From: Sphingopyxis microcysteis
Lineage (GTDB): Bacteria > Pseudomonadota > Alphaproteobacteria > Sphingomonadales > Sphingomonadaceae
NCBI RefSeq assembly: GCF_012274265.1
Contig: NZ_JAANYY010000003.1
Span: 62,001 to 126,000 of the forward strand
Direction: 5' to 3'
DNA: 64,000 bases
The notes beneath the pieces are model-generated. The model worked only from the letters and a program-made list of their open reading frames with translations. It was not told the DNA's origin and made no database searches. The translations under genes were made by a program, and so were the position numbers. Below, one piece after another: positions 1-8,142 of the stretch; the first letter of the stretch is position 1; each line of letters starts with the position of its first letter.

Positions 1-814
1 GGCCGGCGGCCGCGAGCGCCGCAAGCAGCCATTGAAGGCCGGAATATTCGGCCAGCGCCTCGCTGAGTGAGTGGTTGAGAAGAAGCCGCGGCCGGAGACC
101 CTGCTGCAAGGCGGGGAGCGCCGTTACATGATGCAAGATTCGATCGCCATCGTTGGTTTCGACAACATTCCCGAGAGTTGCGTTGCCAAGCGCAGTTGGG
201 AGACGCGACGCGGGCAGCACGCGGGCATCGATGTCGACCGCAGCAAGGCGGCTCAGCCGCTTCATCTCGGCGGCATCGAGCGGCTGGGCCATGACGAGCC
301 AGCCGATTGTATCCGGCGTCTCCACAGGCGAAGCGGCGGCCAGGGCAAGTTTTTCGCCAAGCCGAATTACCCCGCGCTCCTGCCCCGCATCGAGCGCGTT
401 CCATAAATCTTCGACGGCAGGCAATGCCGCATCCGACGAACCGACGATGCTGCCGTCGAGGCCAACGACGAAGGCCGCGGCGCTGCGCGAACGCTGCCGC
501 AGGCTGAGCAGTGCGCTTTCGATGGTCGCGTCGTCATGCGTTGCCACAGCTTCTCGAAACCCGAAGTCGCGCGACAGGATATCGGTCGATCCCCGCATTT
601 GCTGGGCCCGCAAGGCAATGATCTCGTCAAAGACCCGGGCGTTCGCGGCCAGATCACGCGACGCGCTATTCTCGCCGAAACGCGCAATCCCATTGCCCGC
701 CAGAAGCACGACTGCCGCGAGCACGAGCGCAAACAGCGTCGCATAGGCGACCGCGATACGAAGCTTCAGTGATCGAAAACGAAAGCGCGCCGGAATGGAA
801 AGCGATAACGTCAT
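1..814 (-). CDS. Membrane-bound sensor protein, N-terminal part (runs off the left edge)
   Basis: The open frame runs from an ATG at 814 down to base 1 without a stop, so only about 271 N-terminal residues are seen. A hydrophobic segment (about residues 18-42) is followed by some 200 residues with the look of a periplasmic Cache-like sensing domain, and a second hydrophobic stretch begins at the window edge. That is the N-terminal plan of histidine kinases and GGDEF/EAL proteins; the output domain is missing, so the type cannot be decided. The ATG overlaps the TGA of the cupredoxin gene by four bases (ATGA), so the two are co-transcribed. From experience with this neighbourhood (cupredoxin, DUF3034, globin), a GGDEF/EAL protein is the likelier reading, but that is inference. 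Confidence 0.72.
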   Translation of the reverse strand, partial: MTLSLSIPARFRFRSLKLRIAVAYATLFALVLAAVVLLAGNGIARFGENSASRDLAANARVFDEIIALRAQQMRGSTDILSRDFGFREAVATHDDATIESALLSLRQRSRSAAAFVVGLDGSIVGSSDAALPAVEDLWNALDAGQERGVIRLGEKLALAAASPVETPDTIGWLVMAQPLDAAEMKRLSRLAAVDIDARVLPASRLPTALGNATLGNVVETNDGDRILHHVTALPALQQGLRPRLLLNHSLSEALAEYSGLQWLLAALAAAG

Positions 815-1428
815 CGCAGCCGTAACGCGATCTTCTGGCTGGCCGCTCCGGCGCCCACAACGACGGCGCGCTTGACCTCTCCCCCGGGTGTCCGGGCACG
901 TGGGTGCCAAATGGTCAGCTGATAGGAGCCCGCCGCCATACCCGACAAGCGGACAAGACCGTTCTGGTCGGTTTTGGCCGCATAAGGCGTGTCGACCACG
1001 CGTATATATCCTCGCATCTGATCGTGGATATTGCATCCGAGCGCGACGGTGCCGACGACCGGGAACGCCTGCGACCGCGACTGATCGCGCCCATAGAGGT
1101 CGATCTCGAACCGCGCTGCTTTGGAAAAGCTGAAGACGCTGTGCCGGACGGTATCAAGGTTGGGAAAAGCGACACTGCCGCCCTTGGCGACAATGAGTGT
1201 ACCGGGCGTGAAGGTGACGTTCTTCTGCGCCATGGCGGCACGCCCCGGAAAGCGGATCGCTCCGCCGCGCCAACCGCCGCTGGGCTCGAGTTCGATGACC
1301 GCGTCACGCACCGGGACACCACGCTCGTCAACGACCTGGACCTGCATCGATGCAGGCGTCGCAGCCCATGCAGCGGCAATCCATATGCCCGGGCCGAGCA
1401 ACGCAGCAAGGATGATTGGTCCCTTCAT
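811..1428 (-). CDS. Cupredoxin-like periplasmic protein (methylamine utilization family)
   Basis: 205 residues. An N-terminal hydrophobic signal peptide (about residues 3-23, ending near AWA-A) sends it to the periplasm. The C-terminal half has the ligand set of a type-1 copper site: His96 in RHSVFSF, then Cys132, His135 and Met138 in GCNIHDQM. Proteins of this kind are usually annotated as methylamine utilization proteins, but no methylamine dehydrogenase genes are nearby, so that label describes the family, not the role. It lies just upstream of the sensor gene with a four-base overlap and is transcribed away from the DUF3034 gene. A role as copper electron carrier or as a redox input for the sensor is inference. 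Confidence 0.8.
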   Translation of the reverse strand: MKGPIILAALLGPGIWIAAAWAATPASMQVQVVDERGVPVRDAVIELEPSGGWRGGAIRFPGRAAMAQKNVTFTPGTLIVAKGGSVAFPNLDTVRHSVFSFSKAARFEIDLYGRDQSRSQAFPVVGTVALGCNIHDQMRGYIRVVDTPYAAKTDQNGLVRLSGMAAGSYQLTIWHPRARTPGGEVKRAVVVGAGAASQKIALRLR

Positions 1429-1521
1429 TTGCGCCGAACTAGGGCTAGTTATTTAATTTTGCGTCAAAATTTGGGGCTCATGGTTAACACAATCTTAGCC
1501 GATTGATGTGATGTCTCCATT

Positions 1522-2412
1522 ATGGACCAACCTCTTCCCATACACGGCCTGCTGGCCGGACTTGCTTTTTCGTGCGTCCTGGCGTCGCCAGCCGCGGCGC
1601 AGGAAAGCGCGCTACTCGACGGTGGAAAATTGTTGCTGACGAACGGTGTCGCGACGATCGAGGGTACCAGCGGCGGCGGCCTTGCGACATGGGCGACGAT
1701 CAGCGGTCGCGAAACCGATGTCGGCGTCGGCTTGTCGGCGCACGGCACGATCATCGAACTCCCCGACTATGGGTGGACGAGTTTTGGGCTGTCGGTCGGG
1801 CTCTTTGATCGCGTCGAACTTAGCTATGCGCGCCAGAACTTCGATACGCGCGATGTGGGAACCGCGCTCGGGCTCGGCGAGGGCTATATGCTCAGCCAGG
1901 ATGTGTTCGCCGCAAAGCTCCGGATCGCGGGCGATGTCGTCTATGGCAATCCGCTTGTTCCGCAGATCGCAGCGGGCGTCGAGCACAAGCGAAGCAGCGA
2001 TACGCCCGTCGCCCTCGCGGTGGGTGCTGCCAACGGCCAAGGCACAGCCTTCACGCTATCGGCAACAAAATTGTTCCTCTCGCACAGCGTCCTCGTCAAT
2101 ACGACGGCGCGGCTGACCAAGGCCAACCAAGGCGGGCTCCTCGGCTTCGGCAGCGCAGGGGAAAATAGTTACTCGCTCCAGTTCGAGGGATCGGTTGCTT
2201 ATCAGCTGTCGCGCCGCGCGGTCATCGGCGCCGAATATCGCACCAAGCCAGACAATCTCGCCGTCGCGCGCGAGGATGATTGGTGGGATCTGTTCGCCGC
2301 CTATGCTGTGACCAAGAATCTGACCGTCACCGCCGCCTATGTCGACCTGGGTTCGATCGCGACGTTCGACAACCAGCGTGGCGGATTTCTGTCCGCCCAG
2401 CTCGCCTTTTGA
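1522..2412 (+). CDS. DUF3034 family protein, probable outer-membrane beta-barrel
   Basis: 296 residues. The signal peptide (about residues 8-26, ending ASPAAAQ) is followed by alternating hydrophobic/polar strands rich in Gly, Ala and aromatic residues, ending in a terminal aromatic (QLAF), as in small outer-membrane barrels. Stretches such as LLLTNGVATIEG and GGGLATWATI near the mature N-terminus match what I recognise as DUF3034. The family has no established function. The stop codon is 11 bases before the globin ATG, so the two genes form an operon, transcribed divergently from the cupredoxin/sensor pair. The 93-bp gap between the divergent starts must hold both promoters. Confidence 0.75.
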   Translation: MDQPLPIHGLLAGLAFSCVLASPAAAQESALLDGGKLLLTNGVATIEGTSGGGLATWATISGRETDVGVGLSAHGTIIELPDYGWTSFGLSVGLFDRVELSYARQNFDTRDVGTALGLGEGYMLSQDVFAAKLRIAGDVVYGNPLVPQIAAGVEHKRSSDTPVALAVGAANGQGTAFTLSATKLFLSHSVLVNTTARLTKANQGGLLGFGSAGENSYSLQFEGSVAYQLSRRAVIGAEYRTKPDNLAVAREDDWWDLFAAYAVTKNLTVTAAYVDLGSIATFDNQRGGFLSAQLAF

Positions 2413-2422
2413 GGACCGCCCA

Positions 2423-2947
2423 ATGCTTATCCTTGCCGCCGCACTACTGACGCAATCCGTCGCCGAGCCGCCGGTGGACTGGGACAAGGAATTCGGCGTC
2501 GAAGAAAAAATGCGCGATCCTGTTACCGGCGAGCTGCCGGTTGATCCCTATGTCCAGGGCGACGGCAATGCGGGAGCGAAGCCGTTCGACGGCGAGGCGA
2601 TGGCCGACGCCTTCGGCGGTCAGGCAGGCATCCGCCGGATCGCCAACCGGACGGTCGAACTGTCGGAAGCCGACCCGCGCATCGCCGCGATCTTCGCGTC
2701 ACACGACATGGTTCGACTGAAACGGACCTTGTTCGAGCAGTTCTGCTATATTCTCAATGCGGGCTGCACCTACACGGGGCGCGACATGACCGCTTCGCAC
2801 AAGGATCTCGGCGTGCGGACGCGAGATATGAATGCCCTCGTCGAAAATTTGCAGCGTGCGATGCGAGAGGAGAATGTCTCCTTTGCTGCGCAGAACCGAT
2901 TTCTCGCAAAGCTCGCGCCCATGTCGGGGGCAGTAATCACGAGGTAG
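2423..2947 (+). CDS. Exported group 1 truncated hemoglobin
   Basis: 174 residues from the ATG at 2423, which follows GAGG at 2411-2414; an upstream in-frame ATG at 2339 lies inside the DUF3034 gene and is not needed. A short signal-like segment (MLILAAALLTQSVAEP) precedes a truncated-globin domain from about residue 60: FGGQAGIRRIA, then RLKRTLFEQFC, then YTGRDMTASH with His126 as the probable proximal heme ligand. Group 1 truncated globins bind heme and are usually cytosolic, so a secretion signal is notable. Co-transcription with the DUF3034 protein and proximity to a cupredoxin suggest a periplasmic redox or gas-binding role; that is inference. Confidence 0.82.
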   Translation: MLILAAALLTQSVAEPPVDWDKEFGVEEKMRDPVTGELPVDPYVQGDGNAGAKPFDGEAMADAFGGQAGIRRIANRTVELSEADPRIAAIFASHDMVRLKRTLFEQFCYILNAGCTYTGRDMTASHKDLGVRTRDMNALVENLQRAMREENVSFAAQNRFLAKLAPMSGAVITR

Positions 2948-3068
2948 AGCGAGCTTGCATACCGCACTGCCAATCAGAGATGGCCATCAGCAGACTGTCG
3001 ACTTCCAATCCGACGTTCAAGAAATTGGACACAATTGATCGACGCCGACCTGATCGCGAATTAACGCG

Positions 3069-3920
3069 CTACTTCACGCATGTGGAAGCAAGCGCGAGCG
3101 ATCCGAGAGGACCGGCGGCTTTTCCCAAGCCGGGAGCAGCGATCAAGTCGTCGACGTCAGCGGGCATGCCATATCCGGCCATACTGTCGCGAAGGCGCTG
3201 GCGGACCAAACCGAGTAGCTGCGGTTGAGCTGCAACGACACCTCCACCGACGAAAATGCGCTGCGGAAGCGTCGTGAGCACGAGATTGTGACACAGCATC
3301 GCAAGCGCGTGCGCAACATGGTCCCAAATCTTGTCGTCGGATGCAATGTCTTGGCCGGGTTTGCCAGCCCGAGCACTGATTGCCGGGCCGCTCGCCAAAC
3401 CTTCGACGCAATCGCCGTGATAGATGCAGGTGCCTGCGAACGAATCGCCTGCCAATTTCGGTACGCGCTGATGCCCCGCCTCGCCGTGCCTTGCACCGCG
3501 CAATATATGCCGATCAGAAATCGAACCGACGCCAACCCCGGTGCCGACCGTTATATACGCCCAGCTTTCAAGATCCTGAGCCGCGCCCCAAAACCCCTCG
3601 GCGAGCGCGGCGCCATTGACGTCGGTGTCAATCGTCATCGGCCCTCCTCGGGCCAGCACCGTCAGATCGGTTGCGCTCCACCCCGCTTTGGGGGTCGAAA
3701 CGATGCTCCCGAACGTGGCCGAGCGATGGTCCAGATCCAGCGGTCCGAAGCTGGCGATGCCGAGCGCCCCGAAGTCCCACCCGCCCAGAATATCGGCAAT
3801 CGTCGCGAGGGTGGCGCGGGGACTAGTGGTCGGAACCTCGACTTGCGCCCGCACGTCGTCGGGTCCGGTACCTAGGATGCAGATGCACTTGGTGCCGCCG
3901 AGTTCGACCCCCGCCAACAT
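3069..3920 (-). CDS. ROK family sugar kinase (fructokinase-like)
   Basis: 283 residues, starting at ATG 3920, four bases after the GntR stop. The ATP-binding start GVELGGTK is at residues 4-11; DTDVNGAALAE and ITVGTGVGVG follow in the expected order. The zinc/ROK signature is intact: a conserved His in GEAGHQRV and then GTCIYHGDCVEGLASGPAI with its two cysteines, the pattern of fructokinases of the ScrK/YdhR kind. It would phosphorylate a keto- or aldohexose in the cytoplasm. It is the last gene of an AraC-GntR-ROK operon, so it probably acts on the sugar produced or sensed by this cluster. The SDR upstream in the cluster ends like a polyol dehydrogenase, which would supply a ketose; this link is inference. 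Confidence 0.88.
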   Translation of the reverse strand: MLAGVELGGTKCICILGTGPDDVRAQVEVPTTSPRATLATIADILGGWDFGALGIASFGPLDLDHRSATFGSIVSTPKAGWSATDLTVLARGGPMTIDTDVNGAALAEGFWGAAQDLESWAYITVGTGVGVGSISDRHILRGARHGEAGHQRVPKLAGDSFAGTCIYHGDCVEGLASGPAISARAGKPGQDIASDDKIWDHVAHALAMLCHNLVLTTLPQRIFVGGGVVAAQPQLLGLVRQRLRDSMAGYGMPADVDDLIAAPGLGKAAGPLGSLALASTCVK

Positions 3921-3924
3921 CAGC

Positions 3925-4629
3925 TCAGAACTGGTCCTTGAGCATTTCGCCGATCGAATTGTTGAAATGACTCTCCATCGCGGCGCGCGCGCGCGCGGGA
4001 TCGCGCGCCGCGATCGCCTCCGCCACCTCGCGGTGCAGCGCCAGCGTTTCGTCGCGTTCCTCGCGCGTGGTGCGCCCGGCCCAGGCGCGCGGGATAGCGG
4101 CCGCCATAAGCTGTTCGAACGAGCGAACGATTTGAAGAAATAGCGGATTGCCGCTCGCCGCCGCGATCGTCTGGTGAAAACGCGTGTCGGCCGCGGTCCG
4201 CGCCGCCTCGTCATGCTCGACCGACAGCGCGTGCGCGGCGCTCAGAATGGCGCGAGCCTGCTCCTCGCTGCGATTGACAGCCGCCATCTCGGCGGTGCGA
4301 AGCTCGAGCGTCCGGCGCACTTCCCACACGTCGGCGAGCGACACTTGCGCGGTGTTCACCGCATGCCCCATCGACGCCGCCATCACCGACCCGTCGATCG
4401 CGGCCACGCGCGGTTTGCGACCGTTGCCGACGTCCACAAGGCGCAGTGCGGTGAGCGCCCCGAACGCCTCGCGCATCACCGGACGACTGACGCCGAGCTG
4501 CGTCGCGAAGCTCCCCTCACCCGGCAGAGTGTCGCCGACTTTCAGGTCGTGCGCGCGGATATAGTCGCGCACCGCCTCGACCGCGCGATCGACCAGCGAG
4601 CCGCGACCAAGTTCGATCATTCCGCTCAT
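3925..4629 (-). CDS. GntR family transcriptional regulator, FadR/FCD subfamily
   Basis: 234 residues from ATG 4629, which overlaps the AraC stop by four bases (ATGA). A winged helix-turn-helix at residues about 10-75 contains VGDTLPGEGSFATQLGVSR and PVMREAFGAL, followed by the all-helical FCD ligand domain with the metal/ligand residues expected (LELRTAEMAA, then DTRFHQTIAAASGN). FCD regulators sense small acids or sugar acids and bind operators of the form TnGTnnnACnA. The paired sites upstream of this operon (5405-5443) and of the TonB operon (10355-10390) match this form best in their first copy (CTGTCTTACAG), so this protein is the likeliest regulator of both. The effector is unknown. Confidence 0.88.
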   Translation of the reverse strand: MSGMIELGRGSLVDRAVEAVRDYIRAHDLKVGDTLPGEGSFATQLGVSRPVMREAFGALTALRLVDVGNGRKPRVAAIDGSVMAASMGHAVNTAQVSLADVWEVRRTLELRTAEMAAVNRSEEQARAILSAAHALSVEHDEAARTAADTRFHQTIAAASGNPLFLQIVRSFEQLMAAAIPRAWAGRTTREERDETLALHREVAEAIAARDPARARAAMESHFNNSIGEMLKDQF

Positions 4630-5381
4630 GCCGCGACCCCCTGTCGCCGCATCGCGGTCGGCGCCATGCCGAACCGTCGCGAGAAAGCCCGCGTGAAGCT
4701 GGCATTGTTGAGGTAGCCGCAGCGATAGCCGATGCTCGCCACCGGCAGGTCGCTCGCCGCCAGCAAGGTCCGCGCCTGCCGCAACCGCCGTTCGCTCAGC
4801 GCCTCGCCGACGCTGCAATGGTAGAGCTCGCGAAAACCGCGGGTCAGCTTGTCACGATTGATCCCGCAGCTGCGCGCGATGTTGTCGATCGTCAGCTTTT
4901 CGTGCCAGCGGGTATCGACGATCCGCTTCGCCGCTGCGATCCGCGCAATGTCGCTTTCGCTCAATCCCGGCTGCCCGTCGACCGCCACCAGCTTGCCCGC
5001 CCGCAGCGCTGCAAACAGCTGGCACAGCATTTCGATGCTGCGCGCCAGCCGCAGCGTATCCGCCGCTGCCGCATCGCATTCCGGGGTGACGATCGATTGA
5101 CCGAGGGCGCGCAAATCCGACGGCAGGTACCAACGCTGGCCGGGATCGGGGAGATTGCCGAACAGGCGTCGACAAGCGCCGCGCGACACTGCGAACACCA
5201 GCATATGGTCTTCGCTTTCCAGCGCGCGAAACGCCAGCGTGCTCACCACCGGTTCGCCGATATCGCCAAAGCCGATCAGCAAAGCATCGGGTGGCAATAA
5301 CAGTCGGTCGCATGTGCCGGGGCCGACGAAGGCGGTCATTTCGGGCGATACGATAACGCTGTGCTTGCTTGGCATAAGCAA
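4626..5381 (-). CDS. AraC family transcriptional regulator
   Basis: 251 residues. The N-terminal ~150 residues match no domain I recognise and probably bind the inducer. The C-terminal AraC DNA-binding domain covers about residues 160-248, with two helix-turn-helix units: LTIDNIARSCGINRDKLTRG, and PVASIGYRCGYLNNASF followed by FSRRFGMAP. It is the first gene of a three-gene operon (AraC, GntR, ROK) with four-base overlap to the next. A second in-frame ATG six bases downstream is an equally good start. Two regulators of different families in one operon suggest two signals are integrated, or that one of them controls a distant gene. Confidence 0.85.
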   Translation of the reverse strand: MLMPSKHSVIVSPEMTAFVGPGTCDRLLLPPDALLIGFGDIGEPVVSTLAFRALESEDHMLVFAVSRGACRRLFGNLPDPGQRWYLPSDLRALGQSIVTPECDAAAADTLRLARSIEMLCQLFAALRAGKLVAVDGQPGLSESDIARIAAAKRIVDTRWHEKLTIDNIARSCGINRDKLTRGFRELYHCSVGEALSERRLRQARTLLAASDLPVASIGYRCGYLNNASFTRAFSRRFGMAPTAMRRQGVAA

Positions 5382-5404
5382 AACTCCCTCGCCGTCCGCT
5401 ATAT

Positions 5405-5443
5405 ACCTGTCTTACAGCTTTGGCAATACCTATCTGACAGGTT
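5405..5443. promoter_or_regulatory. Two operator-like sites ACCTGTnnnACAGGT upstream of the AraC-GntR-ROK operon
   Basis: Site 1 (5405-5420) reads ACCTGTCTTACAGCTT and site 2 (5428-5443) reads ACCTATCTGACAGGTT. Both are near-palindromes of consensus ACCTGTnnnACAGGT, with centres 23 bp apart, just upstream of the AraC start at 5381. Site 2 overlaps the stop codon of the MFS gene. The same pair of sites is found upstream of the TonB receptor (10355-10390). The GT-n3-AC core fits operators of FadR-type GntR proteins, one of which is encoded in this operon. Binding itself is inference. Confidence 0.6.
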
Positions 5444-6737
5444 CTGGCGCGCGCCGCATCGCAAGCAAGAAGGCGAAAAATGACAGCGCGCTGACGATCA
5501 CCCCGACCAGCGCCAATGCTTCGGCCAGCATTGACTCGCCGCCCATCAACCCGCTCACCTGCGTCACGATCCACGGCGCCAGGCCGAAGCCGATCAAGCC
5601 CGCGATTGCGATGAAGGCACCGATGCACAGCCCGCGCAGTTCGTTGGGCAGCAGCACGGTCAGCGCAACTGACACGACCAGCCCGGTCACCGCGCCGCAC
5701 ATCGACATGATACCAAGCGCAACCGCCAGCCCGGCGACGCTGGGCATCAGCGGGAACAGCGCGGCAGGTACGCCGATCCCCGCCGCGATGACCGCGCCCA
5801 GCAAAATGCCGCCGCGCCGCTGGCTCTTCTGGCCCATATCCGCCGACAAGCCGCCAAGCACCGCGCCTGCAACGCCGGTGCCGAACATCAAGGCGCCGAC
5901 CCATCCAGCAAATTGCTGCGGCTGGAGCCCGAAATCGCGCGACAGCACCGGCGCGACCCATACCGTTGCGGCAACATCGGCCATCACCACTGCGACCTGT
6001 CCTGCGAATAGCGGGCCGAGGAAAGACCGGCGTGCCCATAGTTCGGCGGCGACAATCCGAAACGGTGCATCGGGGCTCGCCTCGACCTCGCGGCGTGCGG
6101 GCTCGCGCAGCAGCAGCAACGGCAGCAGGCACAGCGTGCTGATCGCGGCGAGCAACACATGCGTGCCGCGCCACGGCGCAAGTTCGGCCAGCCAGCCGAC
6201 AGCCGAAAAATCGGTGAGCAGACCGAACAGCCAGCCGGTCAGCGCAAAACCCAGCGCAACGCCCAGCGCCTTGCCCAGGTTGACGATCAGCATCGCGCGG
6301 CCGCGCTGGTCGGGGGCGCAAAAATCGGCGCACAGCGACAGTGCCGCAGTCAGCGAGCCGGTCGAGCCGATGCCGACCAGCATCCGCGCCGCGGTGAGCC
6401 ACCCTGCACTCGGCGCAAAGGCGGTGAGCAAGGTTCCGAGAGTCCACAGCAGCGCCAGCCCGATCGTCAGCCGCACCCGGTTGCGCCGGTCGACGAGGAT
6501 ACCGATCGGGATCGAGAACAGGACCATCGGCACCGCGGCACCCAAACCCTGAATCAGCGCCAGCGCATCATCGGTGAGCCCCAGCTCCGCCTTGGCGCTT
6601 TCCTGGATCGTACCGAAGCTGCCCAGGGCCGTGAAGCCCATCGTCGTCACCAGCGCGAGCAACAGCAGCGGGACGAGCGTCGCCGGCGCCGTCAGCCGCG
6701 ACGTGGGCGCTGCGAGCGGTTCGGCCTGCGTCGCCAT
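5430..6737 (-). CDS. MFS transporter
   Basis: 435 residues from ATG 6737, which overlaps the TGA of the FAD oxidase by one base (TGATG); a GTG three bases earlier is possible. Twelve hydrophobic segments are visible. The loop after TM2 carries IPIGILVDRRNRVR, the MFS motif GxLxDRxGRR, and a similar DQRGRAML precedes TM5. It is an inner-membrane solute importer or exporter. It sits in one operon with the TonB receptor and the FAD oxidase, so it most likely moves the same substrate across the inner membrane that the receptor brings across the outer one. The substrate cannot be read from the sequence. Confidence 0.88.
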   Translation of the reverse strand: MATQAEPLAAPTSRLTAPATLVPLLLLALVTTMGFTALGSFGTIQESAKAELGLTDDALALIQGLGAAVPMVLFSIPIGILVDRRNRVRLTIGLALLWTLGTLLTAFAPSAGWLTAARMLVGIGSTGSLTAALSLCADFCAPDQRGRAMLIVNLGKALGVALGFALTGWLFGLLTDFSAVGWLAELAPWRGTHVLLAAISTLCLLPLLLLREPARREVEASPDAPFRIVAAELWARRSFLGPLFAGQVAVVMADVAATVWVAPVLSRDFGLQPQQFAGWVGALMFGTGVAGAVLGGLSADMGQKSQRRGGILLGAVIAAGIGVPAALFPLMPSVAGLAVALGIMSMCGAVTGLVVSVALTVLLPNELRGLCIGAFIAIAGLIGFGLAPWIVTQVSGLMGGESMLAEALALVGVIVSALSFFAFLLAMRRAPEPVR

Positions 6738-8140
6738 CACAGCGCGAAGATCTTGCCGGGGTTGAGCAAATTTTGTGGATCGAGCGCGCGCTTGATCATC
6801 CGCATCTGCTCGACCGCACCGCCCAGTTCCGCGACGAGCCAGTCCTGCTTGCCGATGCCGATGCCATGTTCACCGGTGCACGTCCCGTTCATCGCCAGCG
6901 CGCGTTCGACGATACGGGCGTTGATCGCCTCGACCTCCGCCATCTCGTCGGGCGCGTTCGGGTCGATCGAGAAAATGACGTGGAAATTGCCGTCGCCGAC
7001 ATGGCCAAGGATCGTGGCCGGGACCGACGCCGCTTCCAGATCGACGTGCGTTTCGGCGATGCATTCGGCCAGGCGGCTGATCGGGACACACACATCGGTT
7101 GCCCAGCCGATCGCGCCGGCGCGCATATTGACTGCGGCATAATAGGCCTCGTGACGGGCGCGCCACAGTTTCGTCCGTTCCTCGGGCAGGTTCGACCAAT
7201 TGAAGGCGCTGCCGCCATTGGCTTCGGCGAGCGCCTTCACCGTCTCGACCTGTTCGGCGACGTTCACGGCACTACCGTGAAACTCGAAAAACAGCGTCGG
7301 CGCCTCGGGATAGTCAAGCTTGGACCAGCGATTGACCGCGATCATCTGTTTGGCGTCGAGAATCTCGACCCGCGCCAGCGGCACCGCGCACTGGATCGAC
7401 TGCACCACCGTATCGACCGCGCCGCCCAACGTATCGAAGCTGCATACCGCGGCCGAGATCGTGTCGGGTACCGGGTGCAACCGCAGCGTGACCTCGGTGA
7501 TGATGCCGAGCGTCCCTTCGGACCCGACATAGAGTCGGGTCAGATCATAACCCGCCGCCGACTTGCGCGCGCGGCGCGCCGTGCGGATCACCGTCCCTTG
7601 CGGCGTCACCACTTCGAGGGCGAGCACCGCATCCTTCATCGTGCCATAACGCACGGCATTGGTACCCGACGCCCGCGTCGACGCCATCCCGCCAATTGTC
7701 GCATTGGCGCCGGGATCGATCGGAAAGAACAGCCCCTGATCGCGCAAATGGACGTTGAGTTCTTCGCGGCGCACGCCCGGCTGGACGACGCAATCGAAAT
7801 CTTCGGCATTCACCGCGACGATTTTGTCCATCAGACTCATGTCGAGCGAGATGCCGCCGTTGATCGCCAGCGCATTGCCCTCGATCGATGTCCCGGCGCC
7901 GAATGGCACGATCGGAATGTCCGACGCCGCGCAGAGCTTGACGAGCGCGACGACATCCTCGGTCGAATGGGCAAAGACGACGGCGTCGGGCAGCACGGGA
8001 GCGAAATGGGACTCGCTCGATCCATGCTGCCCGAGCACCGCTTCGCTCCGCTGGAAACGGTCCCCAAACCGTTCCTCCAGCGCCCCCACCAGGCTGGCGG
8101 GGAGCGGCCTGCGTTCCCCCGAATGCGCCGTCCCCGCCAT
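6737..8140 (-). CDS. FAD-binding oxidase of the GlcD / D-lactate dehydrogenase family
   Basis: 467 residues from ATG 8140, two bases after the TonB stop. An FAD_binding_4 (VAO-type) domain occupies the first ~230 residues, with PFGAGTSIEG and PGANATIGGM as flavin-contacting loops. The C-terminal FAD-oxidase domain has GHVGDGNFHV and GEHGIGIGKQ, the residues that hold the carboxylate of 2-hydroxy acids in GlcD and D-lactate dehydrogenases. It should oxidise a 2-hydroxy acid to a 2-oxo acid and pass electrons to a quinone or cytochrome. No GlcE or GlcF follows, so it is the single-subunit (LDHD-like) form. Operon position between a TonB receptor and an MFS permease points to a catabolic role. 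Confidence 0.88.
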   Translation of the reverse strand: MAGTAHSGERRPLPASLVGALEERFGDRFQRSEAVLGQHGSSESHFAPVLPDAVVFAHSTEDVVALVKLCAASDIPIVPFGAGTSIEGNALAINGGISLDMSLMDKIVAVNAEDFDCVVQPGVRREELNVHLRDQGLFFPIDPGANATIGGMASTRASGTNAVRYGTMKDAVLALEVVTPQGTVIRTARRARKSAAGYDLTRLYVGSEGTLGIITEVTLRLHPVPDTISAAVCSFDTLGGAVDTVVQSIQCAVPLARVEILDAKQMIAVNRWSKLDYPEAPTLFFEFHGSAVNVAEQVETVKALAEANGGSAFNWSNLPEERTKLWRARHEAYYAAVNMRAGAIGWATDVCVPISRLAECIAETHVDLEAASVPATILGHVGDGNFHVIFSIDPNAPDEMAEVEAINARIVERALAMNGTCTGEHGIGIGKQDWLVAELGGAVEQMRMIKRALDPQNLLNPGKIFAL

Positions 8141-8142
8141 GG

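Noticed and set aside
811..1428. Part of a methylamine dehydrogenase operon
   Set aside because: No mauA, mauB, mauD or mauG gene is in the window; only the cupredoxin family name links them.
4852..6447. Minus-strand frame of 531 codons across the AraC and MFS genes
   Set aside because: Arg/Cys-rich, without family signs, and overlapping two clear genes in another frame.
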